The position numbers and the translations under genes were made by a program. Positions 1 to 12,716 of a DNA stretch of 64,000 bases are shown here, one piece after another. The DNA lies in assembly GCF_029227915.1 (NCBI RefSeq), contig NC_079880.1:622001-686000 (forward strand), in the 5' to 3' direction. Numbering within the stretch: position 1 is the stretch's first letter; every line of letters starts with the position of its first letter. The notes beneath the pieces are model-generated. The model worked only from the letters and a program-made list of their open reading frames with translations, ran no database searches and was not told where the DNA came from. This stretch comes from Hydractinia symbiolongicarpus. Its lineage: Eukaryota > Cnidaria > Hydrozoa > Anthoathecata > Hydractiniidae.

Positions 1-48
1 CATTCTTCTTAATTTGACATGATTGCCTAAACACAGCGTTTACACTGG

Positions 49-63
49 GCGCTGTGGTAGCGC
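49..63 (+). other. Conserved satellite hairpin (example in monomer 1)
   Basis: The motif gcgctgtggtagcgc is an inverted repeat, GCGCT and AGCGC around five bases, at monomer position 49. It is found at the same place in most monomers of the window. Variants at 42443-42457 (gcgctgttgcagcgc) and 31436-31450 (gcgctctgggagcgc) extend pairing to six bases with a three-base loop. Function is unknown. Confidence 0.75.
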
Positions 64-481
64 TTCATTTAAGAATTAAGATAAGAAAGTCATATTTTAC
101 CGTGGGACCAATCCTAGCCGTTATCATGCGCTGAAGAAATAGCGACAGTTTCAAAAACTACATTTCATTGACTTTCTAACGGTGTCAGTCCGTTTGAGTT
201 TAAACGGTTGGGTCACATATTCGTACCAACATGTATTTAGCGATATTCATCTGACATTACTAGGTTGCATCGCTTTTAACAGTGAATTGATTGACTGTGG
301 GACTTAATTGAACTAACTTTGGACTGTGACCTGATTAATGTGATAAATGAGAAAATTGGAATTCAAGATAAATCATTCTTCTTAATTTGACATGATTGCC
401 GGACTCAGCGATTACACCGGCCGTTGTGGTGGCGCTTCAATTCAAAATTAATATAAAAAACTCATTTTTTGCTGAGGGACC

Positions 482-1890
482 AATCCTAGCCGTTAGCCCG
501 CGCTGAAGAAATAGTGACAGTTTCAAAAACTACATTTCATTGACTTTCTAACGGTGTCAGTCCGTTTAAGTTTCAAAGGTTGGGTCATATATTCGTACCA
601 ACATGTATTTAGCGATATTCATCTGATATTACTAGGTTGCACCTCTTTTAACAGTGAAACGATTGACTGTGGGACTTAATTGAACTAACTTTTGACTGTG
701 ACCTGATAAATGTGATAAATGAAAAAATTTGACTCCAAGAAATAGCACTCGTCTTAATTTGACATGGTTGCCTAAACTCAGCGATTACACTGGGCGCTGT
801 TGTAGCGCTTCATTTAAAAATTTAAATTAATAAGTCAATTTTTACTGTGGGACCAATCCTAGCCGTTATTGCGCCCTGAAGAAATAGCGACAGTTTCAAA
901 AACTACATTTCATTGACTTTCTAACGGTGTCAGTCCGTTTGAGTTGCAACGGTTGCGTCACATATTCGTACCAACATGAATTTAGCGATATTTTTCTGAT
1001 ATTACTAGGTTGCATCGCCTTTAACAATGAAACGATTGACTGTGGGACTTAATTGAACTAACTTTGGACTGTGACATGATGAATGTGATAAATGAGACAA
1101 TTGGACTCCAAGAAATAACATTGTTCTTAATTTGACATGATTGCCGAAACTCAGCGACTACACTGGTCGCTGTGGTAGCGCTTCATTTAAGAATTAAGAT
1201 GAAAAAGTCATTTGTTGACTGTGGGACCAATCCTAGCCGTTATCGCGCGCTGAAGAAATAGCGACAGTTTCAAAAACTACATTTCATTGACTTTCTAACG
1301 GGGTCAGTCCGTTTGAGTTTTAACGGTTGGGTCACATATTCGTACCAACATGTATTTAGCGATATTTTTCCGATATTACTAGGTTGCATCGCCTTTAACA
1401 ATGAAACGATTGACTGTGGGACTTAATTGAACTGACTATGGACTGTGACCTGATGAATGTGATAAATGAGACAATTGGACTCCAAGAAAAAAACATTGTT
1501 CTTAATTTGACATGATTGCCGAAACTCAGCGACTACACTTGGCGCTGTGGTAGCGCTTCATTTAAGAATTAAGATGAAAAAGTCATTTTTTTACTGTGGG
1601 ACAAATCCTAGCCCTTATCAAGCGCTGAAGAAATAACGACAGTTTCAAAAACTACATTTCATTGACTTTTTAACAGTATCAATCCGTTTGAGTTACAACG
1701 CTTGAGTCACATATTCCTACCAACATGTATTTCTTGATATTTTTCAGGTATTACTAAGTTGTATGGCTTTTAACAGTGAATTGATTGACTGTGGGACTTA
1801 ATTGAACTAACTTTGGACTGTGACCTGATTAATGTGATAAATGAGAAAATTGGAATTCAAGATAAAACATTCTTCTTAATTTGACATGAT
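482..1890 (+). repeat. Satellite higher-order repeat, 11-monomer spacing (copy 1)
   Basis: This block of nearly four monomers shares monomer-specific variants, in the same order, with about 4590-5999. The offset is 4109 bp, which is 11 monomers. Shared marks include the cactcgtctt/cattcgtctt start at 746 and 4855, gcacctctttt near 650 and 4757, and a run of seven A before cattgtt at 1494 and 5603. The match fades after about 1890. A few substitutions separate the copies, so this is an older duplication than the one at 14165-24468. Confidence 0.72.
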
Positions 1891-4589
1891 TGCCGAAACT
1901 CAGCGACTACACTGGTCGCTGTGGTAGCGCTTCATTTAAGAATTAAGATAAAAAAACTCATTTTTTGCTGAGGGACCAATCCTAGCCGTTAGCGCGCGCT
2001 GAAGAAATAGTGACAGTTTCAAAAACTACATTTAACTGACTTTCTAACGGTGTCAGTCCGTTTAAGTTTCAACGGTTGGGTCATATATTCGTACCAACTT
2101 GTATTTCTTGATATTTTTCAGGTATTACTAAGTTGTATGGCTTTTAACAGCGAAACGATTGACTGTGGGAATTAATTGAACTGATAATGGACTGTGACCT
2201 TATAAATATGAAAGTGAGACAATTGGACTCCAAGAAATAACATTGTTCTTAATTTGACATGATTGCCGAAACTCAGCGACCACACTGGTCGCTGTGGTAG
2301 CGCTTCATTTAAGAATTAAGATGAAAAAGTCATTTTTTTACTGTGGTACCAATCCTAGCCGTTATCGCGCGCTGAAGAAATAGTGACAGTTTCAAAAACT
2401 ACATTTCATTGACTTTCTAACGGTGTCAGTCCGTTTGAGTTTCAACGGTTGGGTCACATATTCGTACCAACATGTATTTAGCGATATTTTTCCGATATTA
2501 CTAGGTTGCATCGCCTTTAACAATGAAACGATTGACTGTGGGACTTAATTGAACTAACTTTTGACTGTGACCTTATAAATGTGATAAATGAAAAAATTGG
2601 ACTCCAAGAAATAGTATTCTTCTTAATTTGACATGATTGCATAAACTCAGCGATTACACTGAGCGCTGTTGTAGCGCTTCATTTAAAAATTTAAATTAAT
2701 AAGTCATTTTTTACTGTGGGACGAATCCTAGCCGTTATCGCGCCCTGAAGAAATAGCGACAGTTTCAGAAACTTCATTTCATTGACTTTCTAACGGTGTC
2801 AGTCCGTTTGAGTTACAACGGTTGCGTCACATATACGTACCAACATGAATTTAGCGATATTTTTCTGATATTACTAGGTTTCATCGCCTTTAACAATAAA
2901 ATGATTGACTGTGGGACTTAATTGAACTAACTTTTGACTGTGACCTGATAAATGTGATGAATGAAAAAATTGGACTCCAAGAAATAGCATTCTTCCTAAT
3001 TTGACATGATTGCCTAAACTCAGCGTTTACACTGGGCGCTTTTGTAGCGCTTCCTTTAAAAATTTAAATTAATAAGTCATTTTTTACTGTGGGACCAATC
3101 CTAGCCGTTATTGCGCCCTGAAGAAATAGCGACAGTTTCAAAAACTTCTTTTCATTGACTTTCTAACGGTGTCAGTCCGTTTGAGTTACAACGGTTGCGT
3201 CACATATTCGTACCAACATGAATTTAGCGATATTTTTCTGATATTCCTAGGTTGCATCGACTTTAACAATTAACCGATAAACTGTGAGACTTAATTGAAC
3301 TAACTTTGGACTTTGACCTGATAAATGGGATAAATGAGAAAATTGGAATTCAAAAAATAACATTCTTCTTAATTTGACATGATTGCCGGAACTCAGCGAT
3401 TACACCGGCCGCTGTGGTAGCGCTTCAATTCAAAATTAACATAAAAAACTCATTTTTTGCTGAGGGACCAATCCTTGCCGTTAGCGCGCGCTGAAGAAAT
3501 AGTGACCGTTTCAAAAACTACATTTCATTGACTTTCTAACGGTGTCAGTCCGTTTGAGTTTCAACGGTTGGGTCACATATTCGTACCAACATGTATTTAA
3601 CGATATTTTTCCGATATTACTAGGTTGCATCGCCTTTAACAATGAAACGATTGACTGTGGGACTTAATTGAACTAACTTTGGACTGTGACCTGATGAATG
3701 TGATAAATGAGACAATTGGACTCCAAGAAATAACATTGTTCTTAATTTGACATGATTGCCGAAACTCAGCGACTACACTGGTCGCTGTGGTAGCGCTTCA
3801 TTTAAGAATTAAGATGAAAAAGTCATTTTTTTACTGTGGTACCAATCCTAACCGTTATCGCGCGTTGAAGAAATAGCGACAGTTTCAAAAACTACATTTC
3901 ATTGACTTCCTAACGGTGTCAGTCCGTTTGAGTTTAAACGGTTGGGTCACATATTCGTACCAACATGTATTTAGCGATATTCATCTGACATTACTAGGTT
4001 GCATCGCTTTTAACAGTGAATTGATTGACTGTGGGACTTACTTGAACTAACTTTGGACTGTGACCTGATGAATGTGATAAATGAGACAATTGGACTCCAA
4101 GGAAAAACATTGTTCTTAATTTGACATGATTGCCGAAACTCAGCGACTACACTAGTCGCTGTGGTAGCGCTTCATTTAAGAATTAACATGAAAAAGTCAT
4201 TTTTTTACTGTGGGACCAATCCTAGCCGTTATCGCGCTCTGAAGAAATAGCGACAGTTTCAAAACTACATTTCATTGACTTTCTAACGGTGTCAGTCCGT
4301 TTGAGTTTTAATGGTTGGGTCACATATTCGTACCAACATGTATTTAGCGATATTCATCTGATATTACTAGGTTGCACCGCTTTTAACAGTGAAACGATTG
4401 ACTGTGGGACTTAATTGAACTAACTTTTGACTGTGACCTGATAAATGTGATAAATGAAATAATTGGACTCCAAGAAATAGCATTCTTCTTAATTTGACAT
4501 GATTGCATAAACTCAGCGATTACACTGAGCGCTGTTGTAGCGCTTCATTTGAAAATTTAAATTAATGAGTCATTTTTTACTGTGGGGCC

Positions 4590-5999
4590 AATCCTAGCCG
4601 TTAGCGCACGCTGAAGAAATAGTGACAGTTTTAAAAACTACATTTCATTGACTTTCTAACGGTGTCAGTCCGTTTAAGTTTCAACGATTGGGTCATACAT
4701 TCGTACCAACATGTATTTAGCGATATTCATCTGATATTACTAGGTTGCACCTCTTTTAACAGTGAAACGATTGACTGTGGGACTTAATTGAACTAACTTT
4801 TGACTGTGACCTGATAAATGTGATAAATGAAAAAATTTGACTCCAAGAAATAGCATTCGTCTTAATTTGACATGGTTGCCTAAACTCAGCGATTACACTG
4901 GGCGCTGTTGTAGCGCTTCATTTAAAAATTTAAATTAATAAGTCATTTTTTATTGTGGGACTAATCCTAGCCGTTATTGCGCCCTGAAGAAATAGCGACA
5001 GTTTCAAAAACCACATTTCATTGACTTTCTAACGGTGTCAGTCCGTTTGAGTTGCAACGGTTGCGTCACATATTCGTACCAACATGTATTTAGCGATATT
5101 TTTCCGATATTACTAGGTTGCATCGCCTTTAACAATGAAACGATTGACTGTAGGACTTAATTGAACTAACTTTGGACTGTGACCTGATGAATGTGATAAA
5201 TGAGACAATTGGACTCCAAGAAAAAAACATTGTTCTTAATTTGACATGATTGCCGAAAATCAGCGACTACACTTGGCGCTGTAGTAGCGCTTCATTTAAG
5301 AATTAAAATGAAAAAGTCATTTTTTTACTTTGGGACCAATCCTAGCCGTTATCGCGCGCTGAAGAAATAGCGACAGTTTTAAAAACTACATTTCATTGAC
5401 TTTCTAACGGTGTCAGTCCGTTTGAGTTTTAACGGTTGGGTTACATATTCGTACCAACATGTATTTAGCGATATTTTTCCGATATTACTAGGTTGCATCG
5501 CCTTTAACAATGAAACGATTGACTGTGGGACTTAATTGAACTAACTTTGGACTGTGACCTGATGAATGTGATAAATGAGACAATTGGACTCCAAGAAAAA
5601 AACATTGTTCTTAACTTGACATGATTGCCGAAACTCAGCGACTACACTTGGCGCTGTGGTAGCGCTTCATTTAAGAATTAAGATGAAAAAGTCATTTTTT
5701 TACTGTGGGACAAATCCTAGCCGTTATCGCGCGCTGAAGAAATAGCGACAGTTTCAAAAACTACATTTCATTGACTTTTTAACAGTATCAATCCGTTTGA
5801 GTTACAACGCTTGAGTCACATATTCCTACCAACATGTATTTCTTGATATTTTTCAGGTATTACTAAGTTGTATGGCTTTTAACAGTAAATTGATTGACTG
5901 TGGGACTTAATTGAACAACCTTTGGACTGTGACCTGATTAATGTGATAAATGAGAAAATTGGAATTCAAGATAAAACATTCTTCTTAATTTGACATGAT
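4590..5999 (+). repeat. Satellite higher-order repeat, 11-monomer spacing (copy 2)
   Basis: Partner of the block at 482-1890, 4109 bp away. The same sequence of variant monomers is seen: gttagcgc with agtgacag, then the cattcgtctt monomer, then two cattgttctt monomers, then the aacagtatcaatcc monomer with cttgagtcac. Scattered single-base differences exist. Boundaries are approximate because I placed them by eye. Confidence 0.7.
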
Positions 6000-6927
6000 T
6001 GCCGGAACTCAGCGATTACTCCGGCCGTTGTGGTGGCGCTTCAATTCAAAATTAATATAAAAAACTCATTTTTTGCTGAGGGACCAATCCTAGCCGTTAG
6101 CGCGCGCTGAAGAAATAGTGACAGTTTCAAAAACTACATTTCATTGACTTTCTTACGGTGTCAGTCCGTTTGAGTTGCAACGGTTGCGTCACATATCCGT
6201 ACCAACATGAATTTAGCGATATTTTTCTGATATTACTAGGTTGCATCGCTTTTAACAATGAAACGATTGACTGTGGGACTTAATTGAACTAACTTTGGAC
6301 TGTGACCTGATGAATGTGATAAATGAGACAATTGGACTCCAAGAAAAAACATTGTTCTTTATTTGACATGATTGCCGAAACTCAGCGACTATACTGGTCG
6401 CTGTGGTAGCGCTTCATTTAAGAAATAAGATGAAAAAGTCATTTTTTCTGTGGGACCAATCCTAGCCGTTATCGCGCGCTGAAGAAATAGCGACAGTTTC
6501 AAAAACTACATTTCATTGACTTTCTAACGGTGTCAGTCCGTTTGAGTTTTAACGGTTGGGTCACATATTCGTACCAACATGTATTTAGCGATATTTTTCC
6601 AATATTACTAGGTTGCATCGCCTTTAACAATGAAACGATTGACTGTGGGACTTAATTGAACTAACTTTGGACTGTGACCTGATGAATGTGATAAATGAGA
6701 CAATTGGACTCCAAGAAAAAATATTCTTCTTAATTTGACATGATTGACAAAATTCAGCGATTATACTGGGCGCTGTGGTAGCGCTTCATTTAAGAATTAA
6801 GATAAGAAAGTTATATTTTACCGTGGGACCAATCCTAGCCGTTATCTCGCGCTGAAAAAAAACGACAGTTTCAAAAACTATATTTCATTGACTTTCTAAC
6901 GGTGTCAGTCCGTTTGAGTTTAAATGG

Positions 6928-9281
6928 TTGGGTCACATATTCGTACCAACATGTATTTAGCGATATTCATCTGACATTACTAGGTTGCATCGCTTTTAAC
7001 AGTGAAATGATTGACTGTGGGACTTAATTGAACTAACTTTTGACTGTGACATGATAAATGTGATAAATGAAAAAATTGGACTCCAAGAAATAGCATTCTT
7101 CTTAATTTGTCATGATTGCCTAAACACAGCGTTTACACTGGGCGCTGTTGTAGCGCTTCATTTAAAAATTTAAATTAATAAGTCATTTTTTTGCTGTGGG
7201 AACAGTCCTAGCCGTTATTGCGCCCTGAAGAAATAGCGACAGTTTCAAAAACTACATTTCATTGACTTTCTAACGGTGTCAGTCCGTTTGAGTTACAACG
7301 GTTGGGTCACATATACGTACCAGCATGTATTTTGCGATATTTTTCCGATATTACTAGGTTGCATCGCCTTTAACAATGAAACGATTGACTGTGGGACTTA
7401 ATTAAACTTACTTTGGACTGTGACCTGATGAATGTGATAAATGAGACAATTGGACTCCAAGAAAAAACATTGTTCCTAATTTGACATGATTGCCGAAACT
7501 CAGCGACTACACTGGTCGCTGTGGTAGCGCTTCATTTAAGAATTAACATGAAAAAGTCATTTTTTTGCTGTGGGACCAATCCTAGCCGTTATTGCGCCCT
7601 GAAGAAATAGCGACAGTTTCAAAAACTACATTTCATTGACTTTCTAACGGTGTCAGTCCGTTTGAGTTACAACGGTTGCGTCACATATTCGTACCAACAT
7701 GAATTTAGCGATATTTTTCCGATATTACTAGGTTGTATCGCCTTTAACAATGAAACGATTGACTGTGGGACTTAATTGAACTAATTCTGGACTGTGACCT
7801 GATGAATGTGATAAATGAGAGAATTGGACTCCAAGAAAAAACATTCTTCTTAGTTTGACGTGATTGCCGAAATTCAGCGATTACACTGGGCGCTGTGGCA
7901 GCGCTTCATTTAAGAATTAAGATAAGAAAGTCATATTTTACCGTGGGACCAATCCTAGCCGTTATCTCGCGCAGAAGAAATAGCGACAGTTTCAAAAACT
8001 ACATTTCATTGACTTTCTAATGGTGTCAGTCCGTTTGAGTTTAAACGGTTGGGTCACATATTCGTACCAACATGTATTTAGCGATATTCATCTGACATTA
8101 CTAGGTTGCATCGCTTTTAACAGTGAAATGATTGACTGTGGGACTTAATTGAACTAACTTTTGACTGTGACATGATAAATGTGATAAATGAAAAAATAGG
8201 ACTCCAAGAAATAGCATTCTTCTTAATTTGTCATGATTGCCTAAACACAGCGTTTACACTGGGCGCTGTTGTAGCGCTTCATTTAAAAATTTAAATTAAT
8301 AAGTCATTTTTTTGCTGTGGGACCAGTCCTAGCCGTTATTGCGCCCTGAAGAAATAGCGACAGTTTCAAAAACTACATTTCATTGACTTTCTAACGGTGT
8401 CAGTCCGTTTGAGTTACAACGGTTGGGTCACATATACGTACCAGCATGTATTTTGCGATATTTTTCCGATATTACTAGGTTGCATCGCCTTTAACAATGA
8501 AACGATTGACTGTGGGACTTAATTAAACTTACTTTGGACTGTGACCTGATGAATGTGATAAATGAGACAATTGGACTCCAAGAAAAAACATTGTTCCTAA
8601 TTTGACATGATTGCCGAAACTCAGCGACTACACTGGTCGCTGTGGTAGCGCTTCATTTAAGAATTAACATGAAAAAGTCATTTTTTTGCTGTGGGACCAA
8701 TCCTAGCCGTTATTGCGCCCTGAAGAAATAGCGACAGTTTCAAAAACTACATTTCATTGACTTTCTAACGGTGTCAGTCCGTTTGAGTTACAACGGTTGC
8801 GTCACATATTCGTACCAACATGAATTTAGCGATATTTTTCCGATATTACTAGGTTGTATCGCCTTTAACAATGAAACGATTGACTGTGGGACTTAATTGA
8901 ACTAATTCTGGACTGTGACCTGATGAATGTGATAAATGAGAGAATTGGACTCCAAGAAAAAACATTCTTCTTAGTTTGACGTGATTGCCGAAATTCAGCG
9001 ATTACACTGGGCGCTGTGGCAGCGCTTCATTTAAGAATTAAGATAAGAAAGTCATATTTTACCGTGGGACCAATCCTAGCCGTTATCTCGCGCAGAAGAA
9101 ATAGCGACAGTTTCAAAAACTACATTTCATTGACTTTCTAATGGTGTCAGTCCGTTTGAGTTTAAACGGTTGGGTCACATATTCGTACCAACATGTATTT
9201 AGCGATATTCATCTGACATTACTAGGTTGCATCGCTTTTAACAGTGAAATGATTGACTGTGGGACTTAATTGAACTAACTT
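6928..9281 (+). repeat. Two tandem 1121-bp trimers of the satellite
   Basis: Sequence at position x matches x+1121 almost perfectly from about 6928 to 8160. Anchor pairs are the cattcttcttaatttgtcat monomer at 7094 and 8215, and the cttagtttgacgtgattgcc monomer, first seen near 7846 and again near 8966. Only a few mismatches are visible, for example gtgggaacagtcc versus gtgggaccagtcc near 7195 and 8316. The unit is three 373-374 bp monomers, each different from the others, which is the hallmark of a higher-order repeat. A more diverged relative precedes it at about 6721-6927. Confidence 0.85.
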
Positions 9282-9349
9282 TGGACTGTGACCTGATGAA
9301 TGTGACAAATAAGACAGTTGGACTCCAAGAAAAAACATTGTTCTTAATT

Positions 9350-11215
9350 TGACATGATTGCCGAAACTCAGTGACTACACTTGGCGCTGTGGTAGCGCTT
9401 CATTTAAGAATTAATATGAAAAAGTCATTTTTTTACTGTGGGACCAATCCTTGCCGTTATCGCGCGCTGAAGAAATAGCGACAGTTTCAAAAACTACATT
9501 TCATTGACTTTTTAACAGTATCAATCCGTTTGAGTTACAACGCTTGAGTCACATATTCCTACCAACATGTATTTCTTGATATTTTTCAGGTATTACTAAG
9601 TTGTATGGCTTTTAACAGCGAAACGATTGACTGTGGGAATTAATTGAACTGAGTATGGACTGTGACCTTATAAATATAAAAGTGAGACAATTGGACCCTT
9701 AGAAATAACATTGTTCTTAATTTGACATGATTGCCGAAACTCAGCGACTACACTGGTCGCTGTGGTAGCGCTTCATTTAAGAATTAACATGAAAAAGTCA
9801 TTTTTTTACTGTGGGACCAATCCTAGCCGTTATCGCGCGCTGAAGAAATAGCGACAGTTTCAAAAACTACATTTCATTGACTTTTTAACAGTATCAATCC
9901 GTTTGAGTTACAACAGTTGCGTCACATATTCGTACCAACATGAATTTAGCGATATTTTTCTGATATTACTAGGTTGCATCGCCTTTAACAATGAAACGAT
10001 AGACTGTGGGACTTAATTGAACTAACTTTGGACTGTGACCTGATGAATGTGATAAATGAGACAATTGGACTCCAAGAAATAACATTGTTCTTAATTTGAC
10101 ATGATTGCCGAAACTCAGCGACTACACTGGTCGCTGTGGTAGCGCTTCATTTAAGAATTAAGATGAAAAAGTCATTTTTTTACTGTGGGACCAATCCTAG
10201 CCGTTATCGCGCGCTGAAGAAATAGCGACAGTTTCAAAAACTACATTTCATTGACTTTTTAACAGTATCAATCCGTTTGAGTTACAACGCTTGAGTCACA
10301 TATTCCTACCAACATGTATTTCTTTATATTTTTCAGGTATTACTAAGTTGTATGGCTTTTAACAGCGAAACGATTGACTGTGGGAATTAATTGAACTGAG
10401 TATGGACTGTGACCTTATAAATATAAAAGTGAGACAATTGGACCCTTAGAAATAACATTCTTCTTAATTTGACATGATTGCCGAAACTCAGCGACTACAC
10501 TGGTCGCTGTGGTAGCGCTTCATTTAAGAATTAACATGAAAAAGTCATTTTTTTACTGTGGGACCAATCCTAGCCGTTATCGCGCGCTGAAGAAATAGCG
10601 ACAGTTTCAAAAACTACATTTCATTGACTTTTTAACAGTATCAATCCGTTTGAGTTACAACAGTTGCGTCACATATTCGTACCAACATGAATTTAGCGAT
10701 ATTTTTCTGATATTACTAGGTTGCATCGCCTTTAACAATGAAACGATTGACTGTGGGACTTAATTGAACTAACTTTGGACTGTGACCTGATGAATGTGAT
10801 AAATGAGACAATTGGACTCCAAGAAATAACATTGTTCTTAATTTGACATGATTGCCGAAACTCAGCGACTACACTGGTCGCTGTGGTAGCGCTTCATTTA
10901 AGAATTAAGATGAAAAAGTTATTTTTTTACTGTGGGACCAATCCTAGCCGTTATCACGCGCTGAAGAAATAGCGACAGTTTCAAAAACTACATTTCATTG
11001 ACTTTTTAACAGTATCAATCCGTTTGAGTTACAACGCTTGAGTCACATATTCCTACCAACATGTATTTATTTATATTTTTCAGGTATTACTAAGTTGTAT
11101 GGCTTTTAAAAGCGAAACGATTGACTGTGGGAATTAATTGAACTGAGTATGGACTGTGACCTTATAAATATAAAAGTAAGACAATTGGACCCTTAGAAAT
11201 AACATTCTTCTTAAT
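9350..11215 (+). repeat. Tandem 747-bp dimers of the satellite (about 2.5 copies)
   Basis: Unit starts fall at 9709, 10456 and 11203, exactly 747 bp apart. One monomer of the pair carries the diverged end ttggacccttagaaataaca together with ctgagtatggactgtgacc. The other carries ggactccaagaaataaca. This alternation is kept across the block and relaxes after about 11215, where single monomers of each type continue in a less regular order to about 12700. Confidence 0.82.
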
Positions 11216-12716
11216 TTGACATGATTGCCGAAACTCAGCGATTACACTGGGCGCTGTGGTAGCGCTTCATTCAAGAATTAAGATAAGAAAGTCATTTTTT
11301 GCTGTGGGACCAATCCTAGCCTTTATTGCGCCCTGAAAAAATAGCGACAGTTTCAAAAACTACATTTCATTGACTTTTTAACAGTATCAATCCGTTTGAG
11401 TTACAACGCTTGAGTCACATATTCCTACCAACATGTATTTCTTGATATTTTTCAGGTATTACAAAGTTGTATGTCTTTTAACAGCGAAACGATTGACTGT
11501 GGGAATTAATTGAACTGAGTATGGACTGTGACCTTATAAATATAAAAGTGAGACAATTGGACCCTTAGAAATAACATTGTTCTTAATTTGACATGATTGC
11601 CGAAACTCAGCGACTACACTGGTCGCTGTGGTAGCGCTTCATTTAAAAATTAACATGAAAAAGTAATTTTTTTACTGTGGGACCAATCCTAGCCGTTATC
11701 GCGCGCTGAAGAAATAGCGACAGTTTCAAAAACTACATTTCATTGACTTTCTAACGGTGTCAGTCCGTTTGAGTTACAACTGTTGCGTCACATATTCGTA
11801 CCAACATGAATTTAGCGATATTTTTCTGATATTACTAGGTTGCATCGCCTTTAACAATGAAACGATTGACTGTGGGACTTAATTGAACTAACTTTGGACT
11901 GTGACCTGATGAATGTGATAAATGAGACAATTGGACTCCAAGAAATAACATTGTTCTTACATTGACATGATTGCCGAAACTCAGCGACTACACTGGTCGC
12001 TGTGGTAGCGCTTCATTTAAGAATTAAGATGAAAAAGTCATTTTTTTACTGTGGGACCAATCCTAGCCGTTATCGCGCGCTGAAGAAATAGCGACAGTTT
12101 CAAAAACTACATTTCATTGACTTTTTAACAGTATAAATCCGTTTGAGTTACAACGCTTGAGTCACATATTCCTACCAACATGTATTTCTTGATATTTTTC
12201 AGGTATTACTAAGTTGTATGTCTTTTAACAGCAAAACGATTGACTGTGGGAATTAATTGAACTGAGTATGGACTGTGACCTTATAAATATAAAAGTGAGA
12301 CAATTGGACCATTAGAAATAACATTGTTCTTAATTTGACATGATTGCCCAAACTCAGCGACTACACTGGTCGCTGTGGTAGCGCTTCATTTAAAAATTAA
12401 CATGAAAAAGTCATTTTTTTACTGTGGGACCAATCCTAGCCGTTATCGCGCGCTGAAGAAATAGCGACAGTTTCAAAAACTACATTTCATTGACTTTTTA
12501 ACAGTATAAATCCGTTTGAGTTACAACGCTTGAGTCACATATTCCTACCAACATGTATTTCTTGATATTTTTCAGGTATTACTAAGTTGTATGGCTTTTA
12601 ACAGGAAAACGATTGACTGTGGGAATTAATTGAACTAACTTTGGACTGTGACCTGATGAATGTGATAAATGAGACAATTGGACTCAAAGAAATAACATTG
12701 TTCTTATATTGACATG

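Noticed and set aside
224-240. CENP-B-box-like motif in attcgtaccaacatgta
   Set aside because: It matches TTCG and the central A of the mammalian box, but the required CGGG is atgt in all monomers. It is well conserved, yet not enough to call a CENP-B site.
262-272. RNA polymerase III B-box-like sequence ggttgcatcgc
   Set aside because: It has three mismatches to GGTTCGANNCC at key bases, and no A box or tRNA fold was found at a suitable distance.
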